From assembly GCA_900469445.1 (NCBI GenBank), contig UBXM01000007.1, positions 1 through 64,000 of the forward strand: a DNA stretch of 64,000 nt. Direction: 5' to 3'. This document shows, piece by piece, positions 40,412 through 50,700 of the stretch. The number at the start of each line of letters is the position of its first letter. Positions within the stretch are counted from its first letter, which is position 1. Both the position numbers and the translations under genes were made by a program. A model generated the notes under the pieces. It saw only the letters and a list, made by a program, of their open reading frames with translations, ran no database searches and was not told the origin of the DNA. Origin of the DNA: Hyphomicrobiales bacterium. GTDB lineage: Bacteria > Pseudomonadota > Alphaproteobacteria > Rhizobiales > Rhizobiaceae.

Positions 40412-40545
40412 ATCTCGCATCACCGCAAGGTTTATTGAAAAATCAGGTCGAATTGACCACATGATAGGGCGTTCACAACCGCTAGAAAACCCATGGGCGA
40501 TTTTTCAGGTCGCCGGTGGATGAAATCGGCAATGGAGAGATGACG

Positions 40546-41523
40546 ATGAATGTGATGCGCACCGCCATGCTTCTGGCCTTTATGACTGCCCTGTTCATGG
40601 GAGTCGGATTTCTGATCGGCGGTAAGGGCGGCATGATGATCGCCTTGGTGATCGCAGCCGGCATGAACCTGTTTTCCTACTGGAATTCGGACAAGATGGT
40701 GCTTCGCGCCTATCACGCCCAGGAGGTGGATGAGCAGACGGCACCGGAATTCTACCGGATGATGCGCGATCTTTCGTCCAATGCGGGCCTGCCGATGCCG
40801 AAAGTCTATATCTACGACAATCCGCAGCCCAACGCATTTGCGACGGGCCGCAATCCGGAAAATGCCGCCGTCGCTGCTTCTACCGGCCTTCTGCAGCGGC
40901 TGACGCATGAGGAAGTGGCGGGCGTCATGGCGCATGAGCTTGCGCATGTGCAGAACCGCGATACGCTGATCATGACGATCACGGCGACGCTTGCCGGTGC
41001 GATCTCGATGCTAGGCAATTTTGCTTTCTTCCTGGGCGGCAATCGCGAGAACAACAGCAATCCGCTCGGTTTCATCGGCGTGCTGGCGGCGATGATCGTG
41101 GCGCCTTTCGCTGCCATGCTGGTGCAGATGGCGATCAGCCGTACCCGCGAATATTCGGCCGACCGTCGAGGTGCTGAAATTTGCGGAAATCCGATGTGGC
41201 TTGCCTCGGCGCTTGCCAAGATCGCCGGTTCCGCCCATTCGATCCCGAATTACGAGGCCGAGCGCAATCCGGCGACGGCGCATATGTTCATCATCAACCC
41301 GCTTTCCGGCGAGCGGATGGACAACCTGTTCTCGACGCATCCGAATACCGAAAATCGCATCGCGGCTCTTCAGCAAATGGCGAATGAGTTCGGCGGTGGT
41401 GGGTCGACGGGATCGTTTTCGGCTGGTAGACCCCAGCGCACCGCGCGCTCCGTGCCGAATTCAGGCGCAAACAACCCCTGGGGCCGCGGATCGGATGAAC
41501 CGCGCAAAGGTCCCTGGTCTTGA
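40546..41523 (+). CDS. htpX: Membrane zinc metalloprotease HtpX
   Basis: Inner-membrane M48 protease that degrades misfolded membrane proteins. Two N-terminal hydrophobic segments (about 5-23 and 28-45), the zinc motif [10 protein letters not shown], two more hydrophobic segments, and the third-ligand region [10 protein letters not shown]. The start MNVMRTAM has GGAGAG six bases upstream; the ATG two codons before abuts that sequence. The tail is Gly/Ser-rich and polar. Its TGA overlaps the TTG start of rsmB. Confidence 0.95.
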   Translation: MNVMRTAMLLAFMTALFMGVGFLIGGKGGMMIALVIAAGMNLFSYWNSDKMVLRAYHAQEVDEQTAPEFYRMMRDLSSNAGLPMPKVYIYDNPQPNAFATGRNPENAAVAASTGLLQRLTHEEVAGVMAHELAHVQNRDTLIMTITATLAGAISMLGNFAFFLGGNRENNSNPLGFIGVLAAMIVAPFAAMLVQMAISRTREYSADRRGAEICGNPMWLASALAKIAGSAHSIPNYEAERNPATAHMFIINPLSGERMDNLFSTHPNTENRIAALQQMANEFGGGGSTGSFSAGRPQRTARSVPNSGANNPWGRGSDEPRKGPWS

Positions 41524-42911
41524 ACGAGCCAAAAAACAAGAAGCCTCACAAGCACTCGCCCAAGAGGTCCGCACCTGATCGTGCAGGTAGCGAGCCGAGA
41601 AAGCCCGGCTTCGAAGTCCGGGCAACGGCCGCCAAGCTGCTTGCGGCTGCGGTCGATCGCAAGACGTCGCTCGACGGCATGCTGGACCTGACCCACGGCA
41701 ATCCCGCCTACAAGGCATTGAACGATGCCGACCGCGCGTTGACGCGCGCCATCCTGACGACTGCTCTTCGCCATTTGCCGCGGCTTGAGGCAGCGATTGC
41801 CTCGATGATCGAAACGCCTCTGCCGGAAGGTGCGCGTGCGCTTCAGCACGTGTTGATCGTTGCGGCGGCGCAAATCCTGCATCTCGATATACCATCGCAT
41901 GCTGCCGTCGATCTGGCTGTCGAGCAGGCTAATCGTGATCCGCGCAACCGTCGCTTCGCCAAGCTCGTCAATGCGGTCCTGCGCCGGCTTGTGCGCGAGA
42001 AGGACGAGGTTCTGGCGGCAACCGCATCCATTTCACCGGTGCCGGACTGGTTCCGTGCGCGTCTCGTTGCGGCCTATGGCGAAGCGGAGGCTATCCGGAT
42101 TGCCGAGGCCCAGCTTACGCCGCCAGCTATTGATCTGACGGTCAAGGAGAACCCGCAGGCATGGGCTGAAAAGCTTGGTGGCAAGGTTTTGCCGACCGGA
42201 AGCGTCCGTCTTGGAGAGTTCGAAGGATCGGTCACGGGGCTCGAAGGTTTCGACCGGGGCGAGTGGTGGGTACAGGATGTTGCGGCCAGTATTCCGGCAA
42301 AACTGTTCGGTGACCTGAAGGGTAAGCATGTAGCCGACCTTTGTGCCGCGCCGGGTGGCAAGACCGCTCAGCTGATCGCGGCAGGTGCCGTGGTGACAGC
42401 CGTGGAGCAGTCGTCCAACCGTCTCGCACGACTGAAGGAAAACCTTGCGCGCCTCGGCATGACCGCCGAGCTGGTGGGTGGCGACCTTTTCAAATATTCA
42501 CCCGAGGAAAAGCTCGAGGGCGTGCTTCTCGATGCGCCCTGCTCGTCCACCGGCACGACACGCCGGCATCCGGACGTACTCTGGACCAAGGGGCTGCAGG
42601 ATATCGAGAAGCTGGCCGCACTGCAGGAGAAGATGCTGCGCCATGCGGTGACGCTGGTGAAAAGCGGTGGGGTGATCGTTTTCTCCAACTGCTCGCTGGA
42701 TCCGCTGGAAGGCGAGGAGCTGATCGAGAGGGTTCTTGCCAATACGCCGTCCGTCAAACGTGTTCCGGTCGATCCGGCGAACTGGCCCGGGCTCGAAGAT
42801 GCGATCACTGCTCAAGGGGATTTCAGGACGACTCCGGCAATGATCCCGCCTTCGGACGGTTTTGCCGGTGGCATGGATGGTTTCTTTGCCAGCGTGCTGC
42901 GCGTCGGGTAA
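41520..42911 (+). CDS. rsmB: RsmB-family 16S rRNA m5C methyltransferase
   Basis: SAM-dependent cytosine-5 methyltransferase, probably for C967 of 16S rRNA. An N-terminal NusB-like domain ([11 protein letters not shown] through [13 protein letters not shown]) precedes the Rossmann domain ([15 protein letters not shown]). The two cysteines of the mechanism are both present: C341 in [15 protein letters not shown] and C391 in FSNCSL. The TTG start overlaps the htpX stop by four bases; the first 25 residues are basic and probably disordered. It is one of two rRNA methyltransferase genes here with a TTGA start-stop overlap. Confidence 0.92.
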   Translation: MNEPKNKKPHKHSPKRSAPDRAGSEPRKPGFEVRATAAKLLAAAVDRKTSLDGMLDLTHGNPAYKALNDADRALTRAILTTALRHLPRLEAAIASMIETPLPEGARALQHVLIVAAAQILHLDIPSHAAVDLAVEQANRDPRNRRFAKLVNAVLRRLVREKDEVLAATASISPVPDWFRARLVAAYGEAEAIRIAEAQLTPPAIDLTVKENPQAWAEKLGGKVLPTGSVRLGEFEGSVTGLEGFDRGEWWVQDVAASIPAKLFGDLKGKHVADLCAAPGGKTAQLIAAGAVVTAVEQSSNRLARLKENLARLGMTAELVGGDLFKYSPEEKLEGVLLDAPCSSTGTTRRHPDVLWTKGLQDIEKLAALQEKMLRHAVTLVKSGGVIVFSNCSLDPLEGEELIERVLANTPSVKRVPVDPANWPGLEDAITAQGDFRTTPAMIPPSDGFAGGMDGFFASVLRVG

Positions 42912-43002
42912 GGTTTTGTTCATCATAACGGCCGCATAGTTCTCATCCATCTAAAATTGATTCAGCTGATCTAGCGACAACCATTCCGGCGGGGAAACCA
43001 GA

Positions 43003-44685
43003 GTGACCATGCGGCTTGCCGATCGCCGAAGGCTTCTGGCTTCCGGTATGAAGGAAATGCGGCGGCGTTTGCGCCTCCGCATCGCGCCTTATCGTGTCGC
43101 TTTGTCTGCTCCCCTGTCTTCCGTGCCCGAACGTTTGATCGTTGCTCCCACGGATTTGCGTCCCGTCGATCCCTTCATCGCCCATGAGATCTTCGATGGC
43201 CGTTTTCCTCTGGCAGGCCGGGTTCTCGAAACGCTCGGAGATTCGCCATTCGAGCTGGAATTGCCGTCGCGCGCCTTTGCAGAGCGTCTTCATGGTTTCG
43301 GATGGCTCCGGCATATCCGGGCGGAGAAGACCGAAGCCGGTTGCGCCCATGCCCGGCACATCGTATCGGATTGGATCAATATTCATGGGCGCAGGCGCCG
43401 TGGTATCGCATGGGAACCGAATGTCGTTGCCACACGGGTGATTACGTGGCTTTCCCACTCGACGATCATTCTGCATGCGGCGGAAGCAGGTTTCTATCGC
43501 CGTTTCATGAAGAACCTCGCCTATCAGATCAGCTATCTGAGAAAGATCGCCGGAAGCTGCCCGGATGCCGAAAGCCGGCTGAGGGTGAGGACGGCATTGG
43601 CCATGGCATCCCTGTCGTTGCCGGTGCGGGCGGCGACGATCAAAAGAGAGGCCGCGCTTCTGGATCGGGAGCTCGATCGCCAGGTCCTGGCGGATGGCGG
43701 GCATATTTCCCGCAATCCACGCGCCATACTCGATATCCTCATCGATCTTCTGCCGCTGCGGCAGACCTATATCAACCTCGGTTACGATCTGCCGCCGAAA
43801 CTCATTCCTGCGGTCGATCGCATGTATCCGGCCCTGCGCTTCTTCCGTCATCAGGACGGCGATCTGGCGCTGTTCAATGGTGCGGGTGCAACGTCTGCCA
43901 GTGAGTTGATGTCCGTGCTGCGTTACGACGAATCTGCCGGCAAGCCTTTCAAGGCCCTGCCGCAGATGGAGTACCAGCGGCTTTCTGCCGGCAATACCGT
44001 CATGATCGTCGATACGGGATGCCCGACTTCGATCAATTCATCACAAGGCGCACATGCGGGTTGCCTGTCGTTCGAGATGTCTTCGGGTCGCCACCGCTTC
44101 ATCGTCAATTCCGGTTCACCGAAGTTTGCCAACCGTTTCTACAAGCATCTCGCGCGCTCCACGGCAGCCCATTCGACCGTCATCATCGAGGAAACCTCGT
44201 CCAGCCGGGTGATCAGCTCGGCTTTTGCGGGATCTCTGCTGATGCCTGGCGTTTCGCAGATCGATGTCGAACGATGGGATGACAAACACGGTAACGACTG
44301 GCTGCGCGCCCGGCATGACGGTTATGTCGAGGCTTTCGGCTATACCCATGAGCGTGAGATCGCGCTCAGCACCGCGGGTGACAAGATCAAGGCATGTGAT
44401 CGCCTCATCCCTGAAGAAGGCCATGACAAGCAGAACCTGACAGCCGTCGTGCGTTTTCACATTCATCCGGCGATCAAGCTATCGCGCCGGGATGGCGAGA
44501 GCACGGTCCTGCGTGCGCCTGATGGCGAGACGTGGATCTTTGCAGCCCCCGGGCTCGATGTGCTGATCGATGAGGACATCTATTTCGCCGATGTATCCGG
44601 CATGCGACCGAGCCAGCAATTGGCAATCGAGGTGCCAGTTTCAGGGTTACGTGAAGTCCGCTGGATGTTACGGCGGAGCGAATAG
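43003..44685 (+). CDS. Heparinase II/III-like protein
   Basis: A 560-residue protein with an all-helical N-terminal half (toroid) and a C-terminal beta domain of the heparinase II/III family, including SSQGAHAGCLSFEMSSGRHRFIVNSG and HSTVIIEETSS. Such proteins are polysaccharide lyases, but no sugar-uptake or lyase genes lie nearby. No signal peptide is visible: the N terminus is Arg-rich (MTMRLADRRRLLASGM) with no hydrophobic stretch, so action on a cytoplasmic or otherwise exported substrate is unclear. The start is GTG at 43003 or ATG at 43009. The neighbour purH is the usual rhizobial arrangement, but I know of no functional reason. Confidence 0.85.
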   Translation: MTMRLADRRRLLASGMKEMRRRLRLRIAPYRVALSAPLSSVPERLIVAPTDLRPVDPFIAHEIFDGRFPLAGRVLETLGDSPFELELPSRAFAERLHGFGWLRHIRAEKTEAGCAHARHIVSDWINIHGRRRRGIAWEPNVVATRVITWLSHSTIILHAAEAGFYRRFMKNLAYQISYLRKIAGSCPDAESRLRVRTALAMASLSLPVRAATIKREAALLDRELDRQVLADGGHISRNPRAILDILIDLLPLRQTYINLGYDLPPKLIPAVDRMYPALRFFRHQDGDLALFNGAGATSASELMSVLRYDESAGKPFKALPQMEYQRLSAGNTVMIVDTGCPTSINSSQGAHAGCLSFEMSSGRHRFIVNSGSPKFANRFYKHLARSTAAHSTVIIEETSSSRVISSAFAGSLLMPGVSQIDVERWDDKHGNDWLRARHDGYVEAFGYTHEREIALSTAGDKIKACDRLIPEEGHDKQNLTAVVRFHIHPAIKLSRRDGESTVLRAPDGETWIFAAPGLDVLIDEDIYFADVSGMRPSQQLAIEVPVSGLREVRWMLRRSE

Positions 44686-44768
44686 GCGTTTCTTCTTCGC
44701 GCCAGCTGTGCTAACCGCGGCCCATCCCCTTCCCGCCCCTTTGTGGCAAGCTCTTTCAGGAGAGACCG

Positions 44769-46385
44769 ATGGCCGTTGCTTCCAAAAAAATCCCCGCCCC
44801 CGACCGCGTGAAAATCCGCACCGCGCTGCTTTCCGTGTCGGACAAGGCCGGTATCATCGAGCTGGCGAAAGCGCTCACCGAGCAGGGCGTCAAACTCCTC
44901 TCCACCGGTGGTACGCATAAAGCAATCGCTGCCGCAGGTCTTGCCGTGACCGATGTTTCCGAAGTGACGGGGTTTCCGGAAATCATGGATGGCCGGGTGA
45001 AGACGCTGCATCCGAACGTTCATGGTGGTCTGCTTTCGATCCGTGACGACGAGGACCATATCGCTGCGATGAAGCAGCACGGTATCGAAGGCATCGATCT
45101 TGCCGTCATCAACCTCTATCCGTTCGAGGAAGTGCGCGCGGCAGGCGGTGATTATCCGACGACAGTTGAAAATATCGACATCGGTGGCCCGGCAATGATC
45201 CGCGCTTCGGCCAAGAACCACGCTTATGTGGCGATCGTCACCGATCCGGCCGATTACGCGCCGTTGATCGAGGCGCTGAAGGCCAATGGCGGCGAGACGG
45301 AATATGCTTTCCGCCAGAAGCTGGCTGCCAAGGCCTATGCCCGCACAGCCGCCTATGACACGGCGATCTCCAACTGGTTTGCCGAAGCGCTCGAAATCGA
45401 GACGCCGGCTTACCGGACGATCGGCGGCGTCTTGAAAGAAGCCATGCGGTATGGCGAAAACCCGCACCAGAGCGCCGGTTTCTATGTCACCGGCGAAAAC
45501 CGTCCGGGCGTTGCAACGGCCACGCTTTTGCAGGGCAAGCAGCTTTCCTACAACAACATCAACGATACTGACGGTGCTTTCGAACTGATCGGCGAGTTTG
45601 CAGCCGAACAGGGCCCCGCCTGCGCGATTATCAAGCACGCCAATCCGTGCGGTGTTGCGACCGGCTCGACGCTGAAGGATGCCTATCTGCGGGCACTCGC
45701 CTGCGACAGCACCTCGGCGTTTGGCGGCATCATCGCGCTCAACCAGCTTCTCGACGGCGAGACGGCGGAAGAAATCGTCAAGCTGTTCACCGAGGTCATC
45801 ATCGCACCGGAAGTGTCGGAAGAGGCAAAGGCGATCATTGCCAAGAAGCCGAACCTGCGCCTGCTCGTCACCGGCGGCCTGCCTGACCCGCGGTCGCGCG
45901 GCATTACCGCAAAGACGGTTGCCGGTGGCCTGCTCGTCCAGAGCCGCGACAGCGGCGTGATCGAGGATGTCGATCTCAAGGTCGTCACCAAGCGCGCGCC
46001 GACGGCGACCGAGATGGAAGACCTGAAGTTCGCCTACAAGGTTGCGAAGCATGTGAAGTCGAACGCCATCGTTTACGCCAAGGAAGGTCAGACGGCGGGT
46101 ATCGGCGCCGGCCAGATGAGCCGTATCGATTCCGCCCGTATCGCTGGTCTCAAGGCACTGGATGCCGCCAATGCCATGGGTTGGGCAGAGCCGATGACCA
46201 AGGGTTCGGCGGTTGCCTCCGAAGCCTTCTTCCCGTTTGCGGACGGTCTTCTATCGGCGATTTCGGCCGGTGCGACCGCTGTCATCCAGCCGGGTGGTTC
46301 CATGCGTGATGCCGAAGTGATCGCCGCTGCCGACGAGCACAACGTCGCCATGGTCTTCACCGGCATGCGTCACTTCCGGCACTAA
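44769..46385 (+). CDS. purH: Bifunctional AICAR transformylase / IMP cyclohydrolase
   Basis: Catalyses the last two steps of IMP synthesis. The 538-residue protein has the MGS-like IMP cyclohydrolase domain first ([17 protein letters not shown], then [12 protein letters not shown]) and the AICAR transformylase after about residue 200 ([31 protein letters not shown] CDSTSAFGG, and the end [10 protein letters not shown]). AGGAGAG precedes the ATG. The first 15 residues are a Lys/Pro-rich extension. It converges with the MFS gene with 15 bp between stops and no clear terminator. Confidence 0.97.
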   Translation: MAVASKKIPAPDRVKIRTALLSVSDKAGIIELAKALTEQGVKLLSTGGTHKAIAAAGLAVTDVSEVTGFPEIMDGRVKTLHPNVHGGLLSIRDDEDHIAAMKQHGIEGIDLAVINLYPFEEVRAAGGDYPTTVENIDIGGPAMIRASAKNHAYVAIVTDPADYAPLIEALKANGGETEYAFRQKLAAKAYARTAAYDTAISNWFAEALEIETPAYRTIGGVLKEAMRYGENPHQSAGFYVTGENRPGVATATLLQGKQLSYNNINDTDGAFELIGEFAAEQGPACAIIKHANPCGVATGSTLKDAYLRALACDSTSAFGGIIALNQLLDGETAEEIVKLFTEVIIAPEVSEEAKAIIAKKPNLRLLVTGGLPDPRSRGITAKTVAGGLLVQSRDSGVIEDVDLKVVTKRAPTATEMEDLKFAYKVAKHVKSNAIVYAKEGQTAGIGAGQMSRIDSARIAGLKALDAANAMGWAEPMTKGSAVASEAFFPFADGLLSAISAGATAVIQPGGSMRDAEVIAAADEHNVAMVFTGMRHFRH

Positions 46386-46400
46386 TTCGCAGGATTGGCA

Positions 46401-47780
46401 TTATTTCGTGGCCGGATAGGGTGTCCTGATCAACAGCACCAGTCCGGCCGCCAGAAAGATGATCAGCATGGCCATGCCGAGATGGGCCGAGCCGCTCGCA
46501 TAAGTGACGATCGAAAAGGACAGGGTGGCGAGAAAACTCGTCGCCCGTCCCGACAGCGCATAAAGGCCGAAATAACGGCCGGTTTCCGAAAGACTGATGG
46601 AACGCGCAAGATAGGACCGCGACGAGGCCTGAACCGGGCCGAAGGCGATGCCGATCAGCAGGCCGAACAGGATATAGGCCTTTTCCGCCGCCGTGCCGAA
46701 CCATCCGCCGCTATCTATTTCCGAAAGCGGCATCAGGCCGAAAAATACCGAATCCGGTCGAGTGGAGACTATTCCGACCGTTGCGATGAGCAGCAACATC
46801 AGGCTGATCATGATAACGGTTTTGGAGCCGAGTGCGCGATCGAGGAGACCGGCGGCAATGCAGCCGAAGATCGCGACGACGTTGAGGATGATGCCGTATA
46901 TCCCAATTTCGATCGTCGCCCAGCCGAACATGCCGGCTGCGAAGGTGCCGCCAAGGATCAGCAGGCCGTTGACACCATCCTGATAAAGCATGCGAGCTAT
47001 CAGGAATTTTGTTATGCCAGCGCGCTGTCTCAGCTCCTGCAAGGTACTGCCGATTTCCTTCAGCCCGGAGCGGATCGCAGCCGCAAGCGGTAGCCCCTTT
47101 TTGGCATCGGGCGTGAAGAGAAACATCGGCAGGATGAAGATCAGATACCAGATCGCCGCGATCGGGCCGGTAATGCGCGCATCCTCGCCGAGTGCAGGAT
47201 CGAGGCCGAACAGCGGTGGGATGCCGATCAGGGTCAAGCCCGTGTCCGGACTTGCTGCGAGGAGTGTGACGACGGCGATCAACACGAGCATGCCGCCGAG
47301 ATAACCGAGACCCCATGCAATGTTTGAAATTCTGCCCACCTCGCCCTGGGAGACGAGGCGCGGCATCATGGAATCGTTGAAAACGACGGAAAATTCTGCC
47401 GCGATCGAGGCAAGAATCATGAAGGTGATCGGCAGGATCAGCGGCGAACCGGGTGCTGCGAACCACAACATCATCAGACTTGCGATCTTCAAGATGGCAA
47501 AGCTGGCGATCCAGGGTTTGCGGGCGCCGGACTGATCGGCAATCGACCCCAAGACAGGCGACAGGATGGCGATGACGATCGACGAGATCGTCGCCATGTT
47601 GCTCCATGCCGCCTGAGCCGAGACCGGGTCTTCTGTCAGCCGTGCGACGAAATAGGGGCCGAAGATGAAGGTCGTGACAACGGTGAAGAAGGGTTGCGCT
47701 GCCCAGTCGAACAACATCCAGCCCCAGATACCGCGCCGGCTCGTCTTTGCCGGCGCTTCACCGCTGTCGCGAACACTCAT
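46401..47780 (-). CDS. MFS transporter, UMF1 (Atg22-like) family
   Basis: A 459-residue membrane protein with about 12 hydrophobic segments, beginning GWMLFDWAAQPFFTVVTTFIFGPYF, the hallmark of the UMF1/Atg22-like MFS branch. Atg22 exports amino acids from the yeast vacuole; bacterial substrates are unknown. It lies 15 bp after the NAD-glutamate dehydrogenase on the same strand, so the two are probably cotranscribed. Transport of an amino acid linked to glutamate catabolism would fit, but this is inference. Confidence 0.85.
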   Translation of the reverse strand: MSVRDSGEAPAKTSRRGIWGWMLFDWAAQPFFTVVTTFIFGPYFVARLTEDPVSAQAAWSNMATISSIVIAILSPVLGSIADQSGARKPWIASFAILKIASLMMLWFAAPGSPLILPITFMILASIAAEFSVVFNDSMMPRLVSQGEVGRISNIAWGLGYLGGMLVLIAVVTLLAASPDTGLTLIGIPPLFGLDPALGEDARITGPIAAIWYLIFILPMFLFTPDAKKGLPLAAAIRSGLKEIGSTLQELRQRAGITKFLIARMLYQDGVNGLLILGGTFAAGMFGWATIEIGIYGIILNVVAIFGCIAAGLLDRALGSKTVIMISLMLLLIATVGIVSTRPDSVFFGLMPLSEIDSGGWFGTAAEKAYILFGLLIGIAFGPVQASSRSYLARSISLSETGRYFGLYALSGRATSFLATLSFSIVTYASGSAHLGMAMLIIFLAAGLVLLIRTPYPATK

Positions 47781-47795
47781 TCGGTCCCTTTCCCG

Positions 47796-50700
47796 CTAGA
47801 TCAGACGCCCATGCGCCAGATCGCCAAGCAGACCCGCTGCGACGGAGATCTTCGGCAAGGTCAGGTCTCCGCTTTCGCTGAGCGCCATGAGTTCGCTGCC
47901 GATACGGTTCACACGCAGGCGATCGGCGGCGATCCAGGCCTGGACCGGCTTCTTGTCCTTGCGGTGCTCGGTCAGCGCCGTGATGACGATATCGCGGCGG
48001 GCAGAGGCAAGCTGCTGCAGGCTGCGGGACAACGCTAGGCTCTCGTAATGATCGGAGGTGCTGATCCGTTCGCCGGCAACGATTAGACGGTTGACGCGGA
48101 AAGTTTCCGTCACGCTGAAATAGCTTTCGGTGGCGCGGGCCATGCTTTCACCTGTCCGGTCGGCGATCAGCATGATTTCCGGCACGATGACGAGTGCCGA
48201 GAGCATGCGGATTTCGCCGATGAGAGAGGCGGGTGCGCCCTGAGCCTCGAGCTCCGCTGCAAGAGGTGCAGTCTCGGCAATCACGTCGTCCGTCACGGTG
48301 GCGCGCAATCCCTTGATCGCGGTCTTGAGCCGGGCAACGGCCTCGATCATCGGAGCGGCGCTGATCTGGGTCTGAAGAGCCAGATAAGTGCCGATGATGA
48401 TGATGCGGTTGATCTGCGCATGGAGGTCGTTCTGAACCTTGCCGGAAATGCGGTTGTCCAGAGCGTCGATTTCGGCCCATAGCTGCGGCAGGTCAAAGCC
48501 GTCGCGGATGAGGAAAGTTGCTTTCACGACATTGGCCGCAGTCGCACCGGTCATGTCGCTCATCATCTGCACGAAGCCGGGGCCTCCGCGGTTTACCGCT
48601 TCGTTTGCCAGTGCCGTGGCAACGATTTCACGATGCAGGCGGTGGTTTTCGATATCTCCCGCATAGGGCTTCTGCATCTTGGCCGGGAAATAGGCTTTCA
48701 GGATGGCTGCGAAATACGGGTCATCCGGAATGGCGCTTTCCAGCAGGGCATCGAAAAGAACGATCTTGGAATAGGAGAGCAGCACGCCGATCTCCGGGCG
48801 CGTCAATGGCCGGCCGGCCGCATAACGCTCGGCAAGCTCCGCATCATCGGGCAGGGTCTCGACCTTGCGGTTGAGCTTGCCCTGGCTTTCCAGAACCGAC
48901 ATCAGGCGTGCCAGCTGCTCGCGGTTGGAGACGCCCCTGCGTTCGATCAGCGAGACGGACAAAGGCTGCAGGTAGTTGTTGCGCAGAACCAGTTCCGCCA
49001 CCTCGTCGGTCATTGAGGCAAGAAGCTGATTGCGCTTGTTGCGGCTCAGGCGTCCATCCTGCATCGCGGCATTGAGCGCGATCTTGATATTGACCTCGAC
49101 GTCGGAGGAGTTGACGCCGGCGGAATTATCGATCGCATCGGAATTGCAGCGTCCGCCGGCAAGCGAATAGGCGATACGCCCCTTCTGGGTAACGCCGAGA
49201 TTGGCGCCCTCGCCGATGACCTTTGCCCGCACCTCACCCGCGATCACGCGGATCGGATCATTGGCGCGATCACCGACTTCCGCGTCGGTCTCGGAGGTTG
49301 CGCGGATATAGGTGCCGATGCCGCCGAACCAGAGCAGATCGGCTTCGCTCTTCAGGATCGCCGTCATGATCTCGAACGGCGTGGCCGTGGTCTTGTCTAT
49401 CCCGATCGCGGCTGCCGCTTCCTTGGTCAGCTTCACGGATTTCTCCGAGCGGGAGATGATCATTGCGCCATCGGACAAGGTACTACGATCGTAATCCTGC
49501 CAGCTCGAGCGTGGCAGGGCGAACATGCGGCTGCGCTCGGCGAAGGACTTTTCGGTATCCGGGTTAGGATCGATAAAGATATCGCGGTGATCGAAGGCTG
49601 CGATCAGGCGGATTTTCGGCGACAGGAGCATGCCGTTGCCGAAGACGTCGCCGGACATGTCGCCGACGCCGACAACGTTGAACGGCGTGGTCTGGATGTC
49701 GGTATCCATTTCACGGAAATGCCGCTTCACGGCCTCCCATGCGCCGCGGGCGGTAATGCCCATCTTCTTGTGGTCGTAACCCGCAGAGCCACCGGATGCG
49801 AAGGCATCGTCCAGCCAGAAGCCGGCTTCCTGCGCCAGGCCATTGGCGGTGTCGGAGAAAGTCGCGGTGCCCTTGTCGGCGGCGACGACGAAATAGGGAT
49901 CGTCACCATCGATGCGGATCGTCTTGTCCGGTCCGACGATCTCGCCTTCAAGAATGTTGTCGGTGATCGACAGGAGCGTGCGGATATAGGTCTTGTAGGC
50001 TTCCTTGCCGGCGTTGAAGATCTCGTCGCGGGAGCCGCCTGCGGGCAGCATTTTCGGGAAGAAACCGCCCTTTGCACCAACGGGCACGATGACGGCGTTC
50101 TTGACCTGCTGGGCTTTGACGAGGCCAAGCACTTCGGTGCGGTAATCCTCACCGCGGTCCGACCAGCGCAGGCCGCCGCGCGCAACCTTGCCGAAACGCA
50201 GGTGCACACCTTCGACCTCGGTGCCGTAAACGAACATTTCGCGGAAGGGCCGGGGCTGCGGCAGTCCGTCGAGCAGTTCCGGGTCGAACTTGAAGGCCAG
50301 CATTCTTCTGGGCGCGCCGTTTTCATCACGCTGGAAATAATTGGTGCGCAGCGTCGAATCGATTGCGTTGACGAAACGCCGCAGCGTCCGGTCCTCATCG
50401 AGGCTGGGGACGGCGGAGAGGCCTATCTCAATGGCTCCATGAAGCTGCACCAGCTTTTTCGTTCTTGCCTTTTCTGCAAGATCCGGATCGAAACTGGCCT
50501 GGAAAAGCTTGAAGATGGTAGCCGACGCTTCCGGGTATTTGACCAGCGTGTCGGCGATATAAGCCTGGGAATAGACGATGCCCGTCTGACGCAGATAGCG
50601 GGCATAGGCACGCAGGACAGTGGTTTCCCGGGCCGACAGGCCGGCGAGAAGCACGAGACGGTTGAAGCCGTCATTGTCGACCAGACCTTCGAAGGCAAGA

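Noticed and set aside
44580..46052. A 490-codon minus-strand frame opposite purH
   Set aside because: Antisense to purH, which has all its conserved motifs; the frame has none.
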